64,000 nucleotides of DNA from contig NZ_CP163520.1 in NCBI RefSeq assembly GCF_041080675.1, positions 2,480,001-2,544,000 on the forward strand, read 5' to 3'. Positions 51,920-60,769 of the stretch are shown piece after piece. A model generated the notes under the pieces. That model was not told the DNA's origin, did not search any database, and saw only the letters and a program-made list of their open reading frames with translations. The stretch is from Streptomyces sp. cg36 (GTDB taxonomy: Bacteria > Actinomycetota > Actinomycetes > Streptomycetales > Streptomycetaceae). Position numbers and translations under genes: made by a program. Within the stretch, counting starts at the first letter, position 1; each line of letters begins with the position of its first letter.

Positions 51920-52693
51920 TCACGTCGTCCCCACCGCGAGACCGGCGCTCGCCTCGACTTCCATCAGCGAGGCGCTGTGCCGCTCCGCCTCAAAGGCTGC
52001 CCGCCCGCCGCGCAGGCCGAACAGGCGCTTGGAGAGCAGGATGTAGAGCACGGCCAGCACATTGAGCCCCAGCGTGGCGATCTTGAAGTAGCTGATCTTC
52101 TCGGTCAGCTCGTAGATCTCCAGCGGCAGGAACGCCGCCGTGGCCACCACGGTCAGGTACTCCGCCCAGCGCTCGGCCCGCCACAGCCCGACGGCCTCGA
52201 CGATCTCGATCAGCGCGTACACCAGCAGCGCCACCGCCACGGCCACCAGGGTGGAGTGCTTGTAGCCGAACGACTTCTGGATGGTGTCCACGACCGGCGA
52301 GTGGTCCAGGTCGTAGTGGAAGTGCTGGAAGACCGGGCGGAAGACGTCCAGGTTCTCGTCGAAGAGGCGGCGCACCGAGTCCTGGCTGTTGCTGAACTTC
52401 CACACGGCGGCGGCCACCAGGACGATGAACACCCCGCGCACCAGCCGCTCCACGGCGAGGAAGCGCAGGATGAACAGGTCCCGCAGCACCTTGCCGCGCG
52501 GCACCAGCGGGGCGTCGTCGGCGGGGCCCGCGCCGTGCGGGGCGCCCAGGGCGAAGTCGCCGCAGCGCAGACAGCGCCACGCCTCGCCCAGCCCGGTGTC
52601 GGCGCGCAGCCGCTCCCGGAACACCGTCTCGCTCGGCTCGTACGTCACATGACCGCGCCGGGCGCAGGTGCGCCGGTCCCAGTCGATCTTCAT
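51920..52693 (-). CDS. DUF2127-like membrane protein
   Basis: 257 residues. The N-terminus carries CARRGH and WRCLRCGDF, a possible zinc-binding cluster. Four predicted membrane helices follow (FIVLVAAAVW, LVAVAVALLVYALIEIVEAVG, YLTVVATAAFLPLEIYELTE, ATLGLNVLAVLYILLSKRL), in the pattern of DUF2127 predicted membrane proteins. Function unknown. It is located upstream of a small membrane protein gene in the same direction. Confidence 0.7.
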   Translation of the reverse strand: MKIDWDRRTCARRGHVTYEPSETVFRERLRADTGLGEAWRCLRCGDFALGAPHGAGPADDAPLVPRGKVLRDLFILRFLAVERLVRGVFIVLVAAAVWKFSNSQDSVRRLFDENLDVFRPVFQHFHYDLDHSPVVDTIQKSFGYKHSTLVAVAVALLVYALIEIVEAVGLWRAERWAEYLTVVATAAFLPLEIYELTEKISYFKIATLGLNVLAVLYILLSKRLFGLRGGRAAFEAERHSASLMEVEASAGLAVGTT

Positions 52694-52766
52694 GCTCTCT
52701 CGCTCTCCCCGTCACCCGCTTCCGGACGGACGCCCCGCACCGTAGTGGACATCTGTCCGGACGCGC

Positions 52767-54167
52767 TCAGGGGGTCGCGGGTTCCCTGGCCTCGGGAACG
52801 TCACCGTGGCCGGGGGCGCGACCGGCGGCTTCCGGCGCGTTCTCCGGCGCCTTCTCCACCGGCCCGTGCGGGTCGCTCGCGGCGAATCCGGCCTCGTCGA
52901 ACGGGACCCGGCCCGCGAGGACCTCCTCGACCCGCGCCTTGTCGATCTCCTTGGTCCAGGTGCCCACCAGGACGGTGGCCACCGCGTTGCCCGCGAAGTT
53001 GGTCAGCGCCCGCGCCTCGCTCATGAACCGGTCGATGCCGACGATCAGGCCGACGCCGTCGACCAGTTCGGGGCGGTGCGACTGGAGGCCGCCGGCCAGG
53101 GTGGCCAGGCCCGCGCCGGTGACCCCGGCCGCGCCCTTGGAGGCCACGATCATGAACAGCAGCAGCGAGATCTGCTGTCCGGCGCTCAGCGGGTCGCCCA
53201 TGGCGTTGGCGATGAAGAGCGAGGACATCGTGAGGTAGATCGCGGTGCCGTCCAGGTTGAAGGAGTAGCCGGTGGGCACGGTGATGCCCGCCACGGCCCG
53301 GCTGACGCCCAGGTGCTCCATCTTGGCGATCAGCCGGGGCAGCGCGGTCTCGGAGGAGGAGGTGGAGAGGATCAGCAGGAACTCGCGGCCCAGGTACTTC
53401 AGCAGCCGGAAGATGTTCACCCCGGCCAGCAGCCGCAGCAGGGTGCCGAGGACCAGGAGGACGAAGAGCGCGCAGGTGAGGTAGAAGCCGACCATGATCA
53501 CGGCCAGCGACTTCAGCGCGTCCGTGCCGGTCTCGCCGACCACCGCCGCGATGGCGCCGAACGCGCCGACCGGCGCCGCCCACATCACCATCGACAGGAT
53601 CCGGAAGACCAGCTTCTGGATGTGTCCGACACCGCGCAGCACCGGCTCCCCGGCGGAGCCCATGGCCTGCAGCGCGAAGCCGACGAGCAGGGCGATCAGC
53701 AGGGTCTGGAGCACCTGGCCCTCGGTGAAGGCGGAGACCATCGTCTTGGGGATGATCCCGAGCAGGAAGTCGGCGGTGGACTCGCTGGCACCGGCCGCCT
53801 GCTTGGCGCCCGCGTGCCGGGTCGCGTCGGTGAGGTGGAGGCCGGAGCCGGGCTCCAGGATGTTGCCGACGACGAGGCCGATGGCGAGCGCCACCGTCGA
53901 CATCACCAGGAAGTAGCCCAGCGCCAGACCGCCGACGACGCCGACCTTGGCGGCCTTGCGCACCGATCCGATGCCGAGCACGATCGTGCAGAAGATGATC
54001 GGCGAGATCAGCATCTTGATCAGGTTCACGAAGCCGGTGCCGATGGGCTTCAGCTCGACGGCCACCCCGGGGGCGGCGAAACCGACGGTGATGCCGATCA
54101 GCACGGCGGCGATCACCGCGAGATAGAGATGGTTCGCGGGGTCGCGCCTGGCGGCTGCTGCGGTCAC
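52767..54167 (-). CDS. Dicarboxylate/amino acid:cation symporter (DctA-like)
   Basis: 466 residues; GTG with AGGAGG upstream. DAACS fold with eight membrane helices and hairpins: PIIFCTIVLGIGS, a serine-rich hairpin loop STSSSETALPRL, TGYSFNLDGTAIYLTM and a C-terminal NxxxD-like segment NFAGNAVATVLVG. It imports C4-dicarboxylates or acidic amino acids with H+ or Na+. It is divergent from a CitA/DcuS-type two-component system, the usual regulator of such transporters. The Pro/Glu-rich C-terminal tail is probably disordered. Confidence 0.95.
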   Translation of the reverse strand: MTAAAARRDPANHLYLAVIAAVLIGITVGFAAPGVAVELKPIGTGFVNLIKMLISPIIFCTIVLGIGSVRKAAKVGVVGGLALGYFLVMSTVALAIGLVVGNILEPGSGLHLTDATRHAGAKQAAGASESTADFLLGIIPKTMVSAFTEGQVLQTLLIALLVGFALQAMGSAGEPVLRGVGHIQKLVFRILSMVMWAAPVGAFGAIAAVVGETGTDALKSLAVIMVGFYLTCALFVLLVLGTLLRLLAGVNIFRLLKYLGREFLLILSTSSSETALPRLIAKMEHLGVSRAVAGITVPTGYSFNLDGTAIYLTMSSLFIANAMGDPLSAGQQISLLLFMIVASKGAAGVTGAGLATLAGGLQSHRPELVDGVGLIVGIDRFMSEARALTNFAGNAVATVLVGTWTKEIDKARVEEVLAGRVPFDEAGFAASDPHGPVEKAPENAPEAAGRAPGHGDVPEAREPATP

Positions 54168-54330
54168 GGGGGTGCCTCCTCCTGCTTCCGTACGCGTCCC
54201 GCGTACGTGCGTCCATGTCCCGATGGATCCCCGCGACTATCCACCAGGCTGTGACGCCGGTCACCCTTGCGTGCATTTCGTTCACACGGCCTGTCCCCAC
54301 GGTGATGTGCGCGGGTGCACACTGTCCGGC

Positions 54331-55923
54331 ATGCGCATACCCCGTCCCCGCAGCCTCGCGGGCCAGCTCTTCGCCATGCAGGTGGTGCTGGTCGCCGCGA
54401 TCGTGGCGGGCTGCGCGCTGTACTCCTACGTCCAGGACCGGGCCCAGGCCGAGGAGACCGCCCGGCGCCAGACCACCGCGATCGCGACGGCCGTGGCCAC
54501 CTCGCCGGCCGTCGTCGACGCGGTCCGCTCGCCCGACCCGACGGCGGTCCTCCAGCCGTACGCGGAGAGCCTGCGGCACACCTCGGGGGTGGACTTCGTG
54601 GTGGTCCTCGCGCCGGACGGGACCCGCTGGACGCATCCGGTGCCCGGCGAGATCGGCCGCCCGTACCTGGGCGACATCGCGCCCGCGCTGCGCGGCGAGA
54701 CCTTCAGCGAGACGCACATGGGGGTGCTCGGCCCCTCCGTGCGGGTCGTCTCCCCGGTCCGCGACCACGGCCGGATCACCGCCCTGGTCAGCGCGGGCAT
54801 CACCATCGACAGGATCAGCGAGCAGGTGCGCAGGCAGGTGGCGGCGCTGCTCCTGGTCGCCTCGGGGGTGCTGGCGTTCGGCGGCCTCGGCACGTACGTG
54901 ATCAACGCACGGCTGCGGCGGCACACCCACGGGATGAACGCGGCCGAGCTGAGCCGGATGCACGACTACCACCAGGCGGCGCTGCACGCGGTGCGCGAAG
55001 GGCTGCTGATGCTGGACGGGCGGCGCAGGATCGCGCTGATCAACGACGGCGGCCGGGAGCTGCTGGGGCTCGGCGAGGACGCGGTGGGCCGCTCGGTGGC
55101 CGAGCTGGGGCTGCCCGCGCCGCTGGCGGGGGCGCTGCTGGCGAGCGAGCCCCGGGCGGACGAGCTGCACATGACGGCCGACCGGATCGTGGTGGTGAAC
55201 ACCCGGCCGGTCTCCAGCGGGGGCCGCCGGGGCACCGTGGTGACCCTGCGCGACCACACCGAACTCCAGGCGCTCTCGGGCGAGCTGGACTCCGAGCGGG
55301 GCTTCACCCAGGCGCTGCGGGCGCAGGCGCACGAGGCGGCGAACCGGCTGCACGCGGTGGTCTCGCTGATCGAGCTGGGCCGGGCGGCGGAGGCCGTCGA
55401 GTTCGCCACCGCCGAGCTGGAGCTCGCCCAGGCGCTGACCGACCAGGTGGTGACGGCGGTGGGCGAGCCGGTGCTGGCCGCGCTGCTGCTCGGCAAGGCC
55501 GCGCAGGCCCATGAGCACGGCGTGGAGCTGGCGCTGACCGAGGGCAGCGCCATCGAGGACGGGCTGCTCGGACCCACGCTGCCGCCCCGCGACCTGGTCA
55601 CCGTGCTGGGCAATCTGGTGGACAACGCGGTGGACGCGGCCCAGGGCAGCCCGCGCGCCCGGGTCGCGGTCACCCTCACCACCGAGGGCGACGCGCTGCT
55701 GGTCCGGGTCGCGGACAGCGGCTCCGGCGTCGCCCCGGCCGCCGCCGACGCGGTCTTCGAGCGCGGCTGGTCCACCAAGAGCCCGGGGCGCGGCATCGGT
55801 CTCGCGCTGGTGCGGCTGACGGCGGCCCGGCACGGCGGCAGCGTGGCACTGGCCCAGGGGCCGTACGGGGGCGCCGAGTTCACCGTACGGCTGCCGCTGC
55901 GCAGTGAGGCCGTGCCGGTATGA
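54331..55923 (+). CDS. CitA/DcuS-family sensor histidine kinase
   Basis: 530 residues from MRIPRPRSL. A membrane helix, an extracytoplasmic PAS-like ligand domain (about 40-180) with FVVVLAPDGTRWTHPVPGEIG and VVSPVRDH typical of carboxylate sensors, a second helix, a cytoplasmic PAS, then a SpoOB-type box with H334 (AHEAANRLHAVVSLIELG) and a HATPase (VLGNLVDNAVDAA, DSGSGVAP, GRGIGLALV). It likely senses an external di- or tricarboxylate and controls the divergent symporter gene. It is co-translated with the regulator (ATGA). Confidence 0.95.
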   Translation: MRIPRPRSLAGQLFAMQVVLVAAIVAGCALYSYVQDRAQAEETARRQTTAIATAVATSPAVVDAVRSPDPTAVLQPYAESLRHTSGVDFVVVLAPDGTRWTHPVPGEIGRPYLGDIAPALRGETFSETHMGVLGPSVRVVSPVRDHGRITALVSAGITIDRISEQVRRQVAALLLVASGVLAFGGLGTYVINARLRRHTHGMNAAELSRMHDYHQAALHAVREGLLMLDGRRRIALINDGGRELLGLGEDAVGRSVAELGLPAPLAGALLASEPRADELHMTADRIVVVNTRPVSSGGRRGTVVTLRDHTELQALSGELDSERGFTQALRAQAHEAANRLHAVVSLIELGRAAEAVEFATAELELAQALTDQVVTAVGEPVLAALLLGKAAQAHEHGVELALTEGSAIEDGLLGPTLPPRDLVTVLGNLVDNAVDAAQGSPRARVAVTLTTEGDALLVRVADSGSGVAPAAADAVFERGWSTKSPGRGIGLALVRLTAARHGGSVALAQGPYGGAEFTVRLPLRSEAVPV

Positions 55924-56612
55924 GCGACGCCGCCTCCCCCATCAGAGTGCTCGTGATCGAGGACGATCCGGTCGCCGCCGACGCGCACCAGCTGTACGTG
56001 GGCCGGGTGCCGGGCTTCGCGGTCGCCGGGGTCGCCCACTCGCGGGCCGAGGCGCTGCGCCTGCTGGACCGCGTCGGGATCGATCTGCTCCTGCTCGACC
56101 TGTACCTGCCGGACGGGCACGGCCTCCAGCTGGTGCGCTCGCTGCGGGCCGCCGGGCACGGCGCCGATGTGATCGCGGTGACCTCGGCGCGCGATCTGAC
56201 GATGGTGCGCGAGGGCGTATCGCTGGGGGTGGTCCAGTACGTGCTGAAGCCGTTCACCTTCGCCACCCTGCGCGACCGGCTCGTACGGTACGCCGAGTTC
56301 CGCGCCACGGCCGGGGAGGCCAGCGGGCAGGAGGAGGTGGACCGGGCCCTGTCGGCCCTGCGCGCCCCGCAGCCCGCGGCCCTGCCGAAGGGGCTGAGCG
56401 CGCCCACGCTCCAGGCCGTCACCCGCACCCTGCGGGCCTCCGCGGCCGGGGTGACCGCGACCGAGGCGGCCGAGGCGGTCGGCATCTCGCGGATCACCGC
56501 CCGCCGCTATCTGGAGCACCTGGTGACCACGGGCCGGGCCGGGCGCACCCCGCAGTACGGGCAGATCGGCCGCCCGGAACTCCAGTACCGCTGGCTCGAC
56601 TCCCGCCGCTGA
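55920..56612 (+). CDS. CitB/DcuR-family response regulator
   Basis: 230 residues. Receiver domain with acidic pair ED, phosphoacceptor D60 (LLLLDLYLPDGHG) and K in LKPF, followed by a winged HTH of the CitB type (AAEAVGISRITARRYLEHLV). It is translationally coupled to the kinase gene. Expected targets are the dctA-like gene and its own operon, reading from the 163-bp divergent region. Confidence 0.95.
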   Translation: MSDAASPIRVLVIEDDPVAADAHQLYVGRVPGFAVAGVAHSRAEALRLLDRVGIDLLLLDLYLPDGHGLQLVRSLRAAGHGADVIAVTSARDLTMVREGVSLGVVQYVLKPFTFATLRDRLVRYAEFRATAGEASGQEEVDRALSALRAPQPAALPKGLSAPTLQAVTRTLRASAAGVTATEAAEAVGISRITARRYLEHLVTTGRAGRTPQYGQIGRPELQYRWLDSRR

Positions 56613-56621
56613 CACGTGACA

Positions 56622-56634
56622 TGACGGACCGTCA
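56622..56634. promoter_or_regulatory. Palindrome upstream of the sugar ABC operon
   Basis: TGACGG-A-CCGTCA, a perfect 13-bp dyad 28 bp upstream of the predicted -35 element of the ABC operon promoter; a possible operator. Confidence 0.35.
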
Positions 56635-56661
56635 GCATCGCTGGGGCGCGCCACCGCCCCA

Positions 56662-56690
56662 TTGACCATGCTCCGGGGCGGCTTTACGTT
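56662..56690 (+). promoter_or_regulatory. Promoter of the sugar ABC operon
   Basis: TTGACC (56662-56667), a 17-bp spacer and TACGTT (56685-56690): a good sigma-70/HrdB-type match, placing the start of transcription about 30 nt before the GTG. An inverted repeat CCGCCCC/GGGGCGG (56654-56660 with 56675-56681) brackets the -35, a likely repressor site. Confidence 0.65.
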
Positions 56691-56727
56691 CACCGGGCAG
56701 CCATTCGTGGCCCGAGGAGGTCGTGCC

Positions 56728-58086
56728 GTGCGCCCCACCGCCCTTGCCCCGCTCATCCTCGCCACCGCGCTCACCGCCGGTTCGCTCGCCGCCTGCGACT
56801 CCGGATCCGGCGGCGACCGGGACACCGTCAAGGTCGCCTACAACCGCTCGACCGACAACAAGGTGCGCTTCAAGGACGACTTCCTGGAGTCGGTGAAGCG
56901 GCAGTTCGAGCAGGACCACCCCGGCAAGAAGATCAAGCTCGTGCCGATCCAGGCCCCGGACAACGACTACGCCACCAAGGCGCAGCAGATGATGCGCTCC
57001 GCGAAGACCGCGCCGGACCTGGTCTACGAGGACACCTTCCGCATCAACTCCGACATCAAGGCCGGGTACTTGAGCCCCCTCGACGACAGACTGGCCTCCT
57101 GGGACTCCTGGAGCCGCTTCGTCCCCACGGCGAAGGCCGCCGCCAGGGCCGAGGACGGCAAGACCTACGGCGTCCCGGACGGCACCGACACCCGGGGCCT
57201 GTGGTTCAACAAGCAGATCCTCACCAGGGCGGGCCTGCCCGCCGACTGGCAGCCGAGGAACTGGGCGGACATCCTGACCGCCGCCCGCACCATCAAGGCG
57301 AAGGTCCCCGGCGTCATCCCGCTCAACGTCCTGACCGGCAAGGCCGTCGGCGAGGCGGCGGTGATGCAGGGCTTCGAGATGCTGCTGTACGGCACCGGCG
57401 AGAACCCCCTCTACGACCCCGCCGCCAAGAAGTGGATCACCGGCTCCCAGGGCTTCCAGGACGCCCTCGCCTTCGTACGGACGGTGTACGGCGAGAAGCT
57501 CGGCCCGGACGTCTCGGACGCGCTCGACCCCAATGTGAACACCCGGGTCGCCACCGAGTGGCTGCCCGAGGGGAAGCTGGCGATCGCGCTGGACGGGTCG
57601 TGGCTCGGCCAGTTCTGGGGCCCCAGGGGCGCGAAGGAGTGGCCGCAGTGGCCCACCGCGCTCGGCCGGGCCGCGATGCCCACCCAGGACAGCCGCGCGC
57701 CCGGCCGGGTCTCCCTCTCCGGCGGCTGGACCTGGGCGATCCCCCGCAAGGCCGGGAACCCGGAGCTCGCCTGGGAGTTCCTGAAGGCGATGCAGACCCC
57801 GGCCAACGCCGTGCGGTGGGACGTGGCGGACGCGCAGATCGCGGTGCGCGACGACGTGGCGAAGGACCCGGCGTATCTGAAGTCCATGCCCGGCATCGAC
57901 TTCTTCACCGGACTCGTCCAGTACACCCACTACCGCCCGGCCCTGCCGGTCTATCCGCAGGTCTCGTCCGCGATCGGGGAGGCGATGGAGGCGGTGACCA
58001 CCGGGGACTCCTCGCCGCGGCAGGCCGCCCGGTCCTACGACGAGCAGCTGCGCACGATCGCCGAAGGGGCGGTGGCGGCCCGGTGA
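56728..58086 (+). CDS. Carbohydrate ABC importer, solute-binding lipoprotein
   Basis: 452 residues from a GTG with GAGGAGG 7 nt upstream. Lipoprotein signal peptide (GSLAAC) and a type-I extracellular solute-binding fold (SBP_bac_1 family): VKVAYNRSTDNKV, DNDYATKAQQMMRSAKTAPDLVYED, GVPDGTDTRGLWFNKQIL. It captures a sugar or oligosaccharide outside the cell for the two permeases encoded next. The stop overlaps the first permease start (GTGA). Confidence 0.95.
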   Translation: MRPTALAPLILATALTAGSLAACDSGSGGDRDTVKVAYNRSTDNKVRFKDDFLESVKRQFEQDHPGKKIKLVPIQAPDNDYATKAQQMMRSAKTAPDLVYEDTFRINSDIKAGYLSPLDDRLASWDSWSRFVPTAKAAARAEDGKTYGVPDGTDTRGLWFNKQILTRAGLPADWQPRNWADILTAARTIKAKVPGVIPLNVLTGKAVGEAAVMQGFEMLLYGTGENPLYDPAAKKWITGSQGFQDALAFVRTVYGEKLGPDVSDALDPNVNTRVATEWLPEGKLAIALDGSWLGQFWGPRGAKEWPQWPTALGRAAMPTQDSRAPGRVSLSGGWTWAIPRKAGNPELAWEFLKAMQTPANAVRWDVADAQIAVRDDVAKDPAYLKSMPGIDFFTGLVQYTHYRPALPVYPQVSSAIGEAMEAVTTGDSSPRQAARSYDEQLRTIAEGAVAAR

Positions 58087-58940
58087 GGGCCCGGCCGGTC
58101 CGCTGGCTGCCGCTGGCCCCCGCCACCCTGCTCCTGCTGCTCTTCCTCGCCGGACCCATCGGCTACTGCGTCTGGATCTCCTTCACCGACATGCAGCTCA
58201 CCGGCTCGTCCGGCACCAGCTTCGTCGGGTTCGCCAACTTCCGGCGGGCCTTCGCCGACCCCGGCTTCCGCAACGCGGTCTGGCTGACGGTGGTCTTCAC
58301 CGTGCTCTCCTCGATCGTCGGCCAGAACACCCTGGGCCTGGCGCTGGCCGCCCTGATGCGGCGCGCCTCGCGGCCGGTGCGCACCCTCACCGGCACGCTG
58401 GTGATCGCCGCCTGGGTGCTGCCGGAGATCGTCGCCGCGTTCCTGCTGTACGCCTTCTTCCGCCGCGAGGGCACCCTGAACGCGATCCTGCACTGGCTCC
58501 ATCTGCCCACCCAGAACTGGCTGTTCGGGCTGCCGGTCCTGGCGGTCTCGTTCGCCAACGTGTGGCGCGGCACCGCGTTCTCGATGCTGATCTACTCGGC
58601 CGCGCTCGCCGAGATCCCCCAGGAGATCACCGAGGCCGCCGAGGTGGACGGCGCCAGCGGGCCGCGCCGCCTCTGGCACATCACGCTGCCGATGATCCGC
58701 CGCTCCATCGGCACCAATCTGATGCTCAACACCCTGCAGACGCTCTCGGTGTTCGGGCTGATCTGGGCGATGACCCGGGGCGGCCCCGGGCGGCGCAGCC
58801 AGACGCTCCCGGTGTTCATGTACGACCAGGCGTTCCTGAAGAGCCTGCTCGGCTACGGCACGGCGGTCGCCCTGCTGCTGCTCCTGGTGGGCGCGCTGTT
58901 CTCGGTGGTCTACCTGCGGCTGATGCGGGTGGAGGTGTGA
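58083..58940 (+). CDS. Carbohydrate ABC importer permease (MalF type)
   Basis: 285 residues, six membrane helices, with the EAA loop TEAAEVDGASGPRRLWHITLP that docks the ATPase. The GTG start overlaps the binding-protein stop and its own stop overlaps the next permease start. No ATPase gene is present; Streptomyces sugar importers commonly share the MsiK ATPase (family knowledge). Confidence 0.95.
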   Translation: MRARPVRWLPLAPATLLLLLFLAGPIGYCVWISFTDMQLTGSSGTSFVGFANFRRAFADPGFRNAVWLTVVFTVLSSIVGQNTLGLALAALMRRASRPVRTLTGTLVIAAWVLPEIVAAFLLYAFFRREGTLNAILHWLHLPTQNWLFGLPVLAVSFANVWRGTAFSMLIYSAALAEIPQEITEAAEVDGASGPRRLWHITLPMIRRSIGTNLMLNTLQTLSVFGLIWAMTRGGPGRRSQTLPVFMYDQAFLKSLLGYGTAVALLLLLVGALFSVVYLRLMRVEV

Positions 58941-59782
58941 GCGCGCCGCGCCGGGGGCCGCGCCGCCGCACCCGGGAGCGCCTGGCCGCCGACGCCGCGC
59001 TGACGGCGCTGGCCGCCGCCTTCGCGCTGCCGCTGGTGTGGCTGCTGCTCTCCTCCCTCGACCCGGACGCCGATCTGCGGGTCAGGGTCCCCAGCTCGCC
59101 GACCCTGGACAACTTCTCGGCGGTGTGGACGGACGAGATCACCTTCACGCCGATGCTCAACAGCCTCGTCCTGTGCGGCGGGGCGACCGCGCTGACCGTG
59201 GTGTGCGCGGTGCTCGCCGCGTACCCGCTCTCGCGCTACCGCTCGCGCCTGACCCGCCCGTACCTGCTGACGGTCCTGTTCACCACCTGTCTGCCGATCA
59301 CGGCCGTGATGGTGCCGGTGTACGGGCTGTTCGTCCGGGTCGACCTGATCGACACCGTCTACGGCACGGCGCTCTTCCTCGCCACCTCGCAACTGCCGTT
59401 CGCGATCTGGCTGATGAAGAACTTCATGGACGGGGTGCCCCGGATCCTGGAGGAGGCGGCGTGGGTGGACGGCGCGTCGATGCCGCAGACGCTGTGGCGG
59501 GTGGTGCTGCCGCTGATGGGGCCGGGCGTGACGGTGGTGACGATCTACACCTTCATCATGCTGTGGGGGAACTTCTTCGTCCCCTTCATGCTGCTGCTCT
59601 CCCCCGACAAACTGCCCGCCTCGGTCTCGATCTTCACCTTCTTCGGCAACTACGGCTCGGTGGTCTACGGCCAGCTGGCCGCGTTCTCCATCCTGTACTC
59701 GACCCCGGTGCTGCTCCTCTACGTACTGATCGCGAAACGGCTCGGCGGAGGTTTCGCGCTGGGCGGCGCGGTGAAGGGATGA
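58937..59782 (+). CDS. Carbohydrate ABC importer permease (MalG type)
   Basis: 281 residues; GTG overlapping the previous stop. MalG-type permease with six helices and the EAA loop LEEAAWVDGASMPQTLWRVVLP. The basic N-terminus (RRGPRRRTRERL) is cytoplasmic. It completes the importer with the two preceding gene products. Confidence 0.95.
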   Translation: MSAPRRGPRRRTRERLAADAALTALAAAFALPLVWLLLSSLDPDADLRVRVPSSPTLDNFSAVWTDEITFTPMLNSLVLCGGATALTVVCAVLAAYPLSRYRSRLTRPYLLTVLFTTCLPITAVMVPVYGLFVRVDLIDTVYGTALFLATSQLPFAIWLMKNFMDGVPRILEEAAWVDGASMPQTLWRVVLPLMGPGVTVVTIYTFIMLWGNFFVPFMLLLSPDKLPASVSIFTFFGNYGSVVYGQLAAFSILYSTPVLLLYVLIAKRLGGGFALGGAVKG

Positions 59783-59859
59783 GGGCGGGCCCCGCGCGCG
59801 GTGCGGCGAAGGGGCCGGTGGACGGGCCGGTGAGCGGTCCGGCGGGCGGTCCGGTGCGA

Positions 59860-59884
59860 ACGTCTCACCGATAAGCGGAGACGT
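59860..59884. terminator. Inverted repeat after the sugar ABC operon
   Basis: ACGTCTC (59860-59866) pairs with GAGACGT (59878-59884) over an 11-nt loop, about 80 bp past the last permease gene. It may end the operon or act as an operator of the next gene. Confidence 0.35.
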
Positions 59885-59946
59885 ACCTTCCTACGATCTG
59901 CCATGTTTGGGCGAACACACCGTGGTCAGCCGTCACCCTGTGCACC

Positions 59947-59952
59947 TACGGT
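59947..59952 (+). promoter_or_regulatory. -10 element of a probable leaderless transcript
   Basis: TACGGT lies 6 bases before the GTG at 59959, and no Shine-Dalgarno precedes either GTG here. This is the arrangement of leaderless actinobacterial genes. Confidence 0.45.
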
Positions 59953-59958
59953 GTGCGC

Positions 59959-60639
59959 GTGCACCCCACCCCGCCCTTCAACGCCGCTGCCATGCGCCGA
60001 CTGCGCGAGGCGCTGGGCATGGCGCCCGGCCATGTCGCCTACGGTCTGTACGCCCAGTACGGACTGCGGGTCTCCCCCGACACCGTGGCCTCCTGGGAAC
60101 GGGGCCTGCAAACCCCCGACTCCCGGGAGCTGACCGCCCTCGCCGGAGTGCTCTGGTGCTCGCCCGGCGACCTGATGGCCGCCGCCGCCACCCTGCGCGA
60201 ACACCGGATGGCGCGCGGGCTGAGCCCGCAGGAGCTGGCGCGCCGGGTCGGGCTCGACGCCGGGGCGTACGTCCGGATGGAGGAGTCGGGCCGCTGGCGC
60301 GGCAACGAGCGCCAGTCCGAGGCGCTCGCCGGGGTGCTGGGCCTGTCGCTGCGCGACTACGTGACGGCGACCGGCCAGGAGGAGGACCTGGCGGAGCTGC
60401 TGCGCGGCGCGGTCACCACCCGCTGGCAGGCGTACGTGCGCCCGGCCGCCAAACTGCTCGCGCTGCCGCGCCACCATCTGGAGGACGTGCTGGAGCAGCT
60501 GCACACCGACTACCAGGGCCGGATGGTGTCCACCATGAGCTGGGGGACGAGCGGCGCGGCGGAGTCGACGGCGGGCGACGCGGGCCGCGACTTCCTGGAC
60601 CGCATAGTCGACCACTTCTGGGCGGTGGCACGGGTGTAG
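59959..60639 (+). CDS. Double-HTH XRE-type DNA-binding protein
   Basis: 226 residues from the GTG at 59959 (a GTG two codons earlier is also possible). Two XRE-like helix-turn-helix domains in tandem: about 10-70 (RRLREALGMAPGHVAYGLYA, TVASWERGLQTP) and about 80-140 (LREHRMARGLSPQELARRVG, YVRMEESGRWRG). The remaining C-terminal 85 residues have no recognised fold. Target genes are unknown; it stands alone between the sugar importer and pfkA. Confidence 0.85.
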   Translation: MHPTPPFNAAAMRRLREALGMAPGHVAYGLYAQYGLRVSPDTVASWERGLQTPDSRELTALAGVLWCSPGDLMAAAATLREHRMARGLSPQELARRVGLDAGAYVRMEESGRWRGNERQSEALAGVLGLSLRDYVTATGQEEDLAELLRGAVTTRWQAYVRPAAKLLALPRHHLEDVLEQLHTDYQGRMVSTMSWGTSGAAESTAGDAGRDFLDRIVDHFWAVARV

Positions 60640-60769
60640 GCACGGACCGGGCGCGGCCCGGGACCCGTCCGCGGGCCGGGGGCCCTCCGCGGACCGCGCG
60701 TCCGGTCGCGCGGTTCCGGCCGCGCGGTTCCCCGCGTCCCCGGCTGCCCGGGGACTCGGGGAGCGCCCG

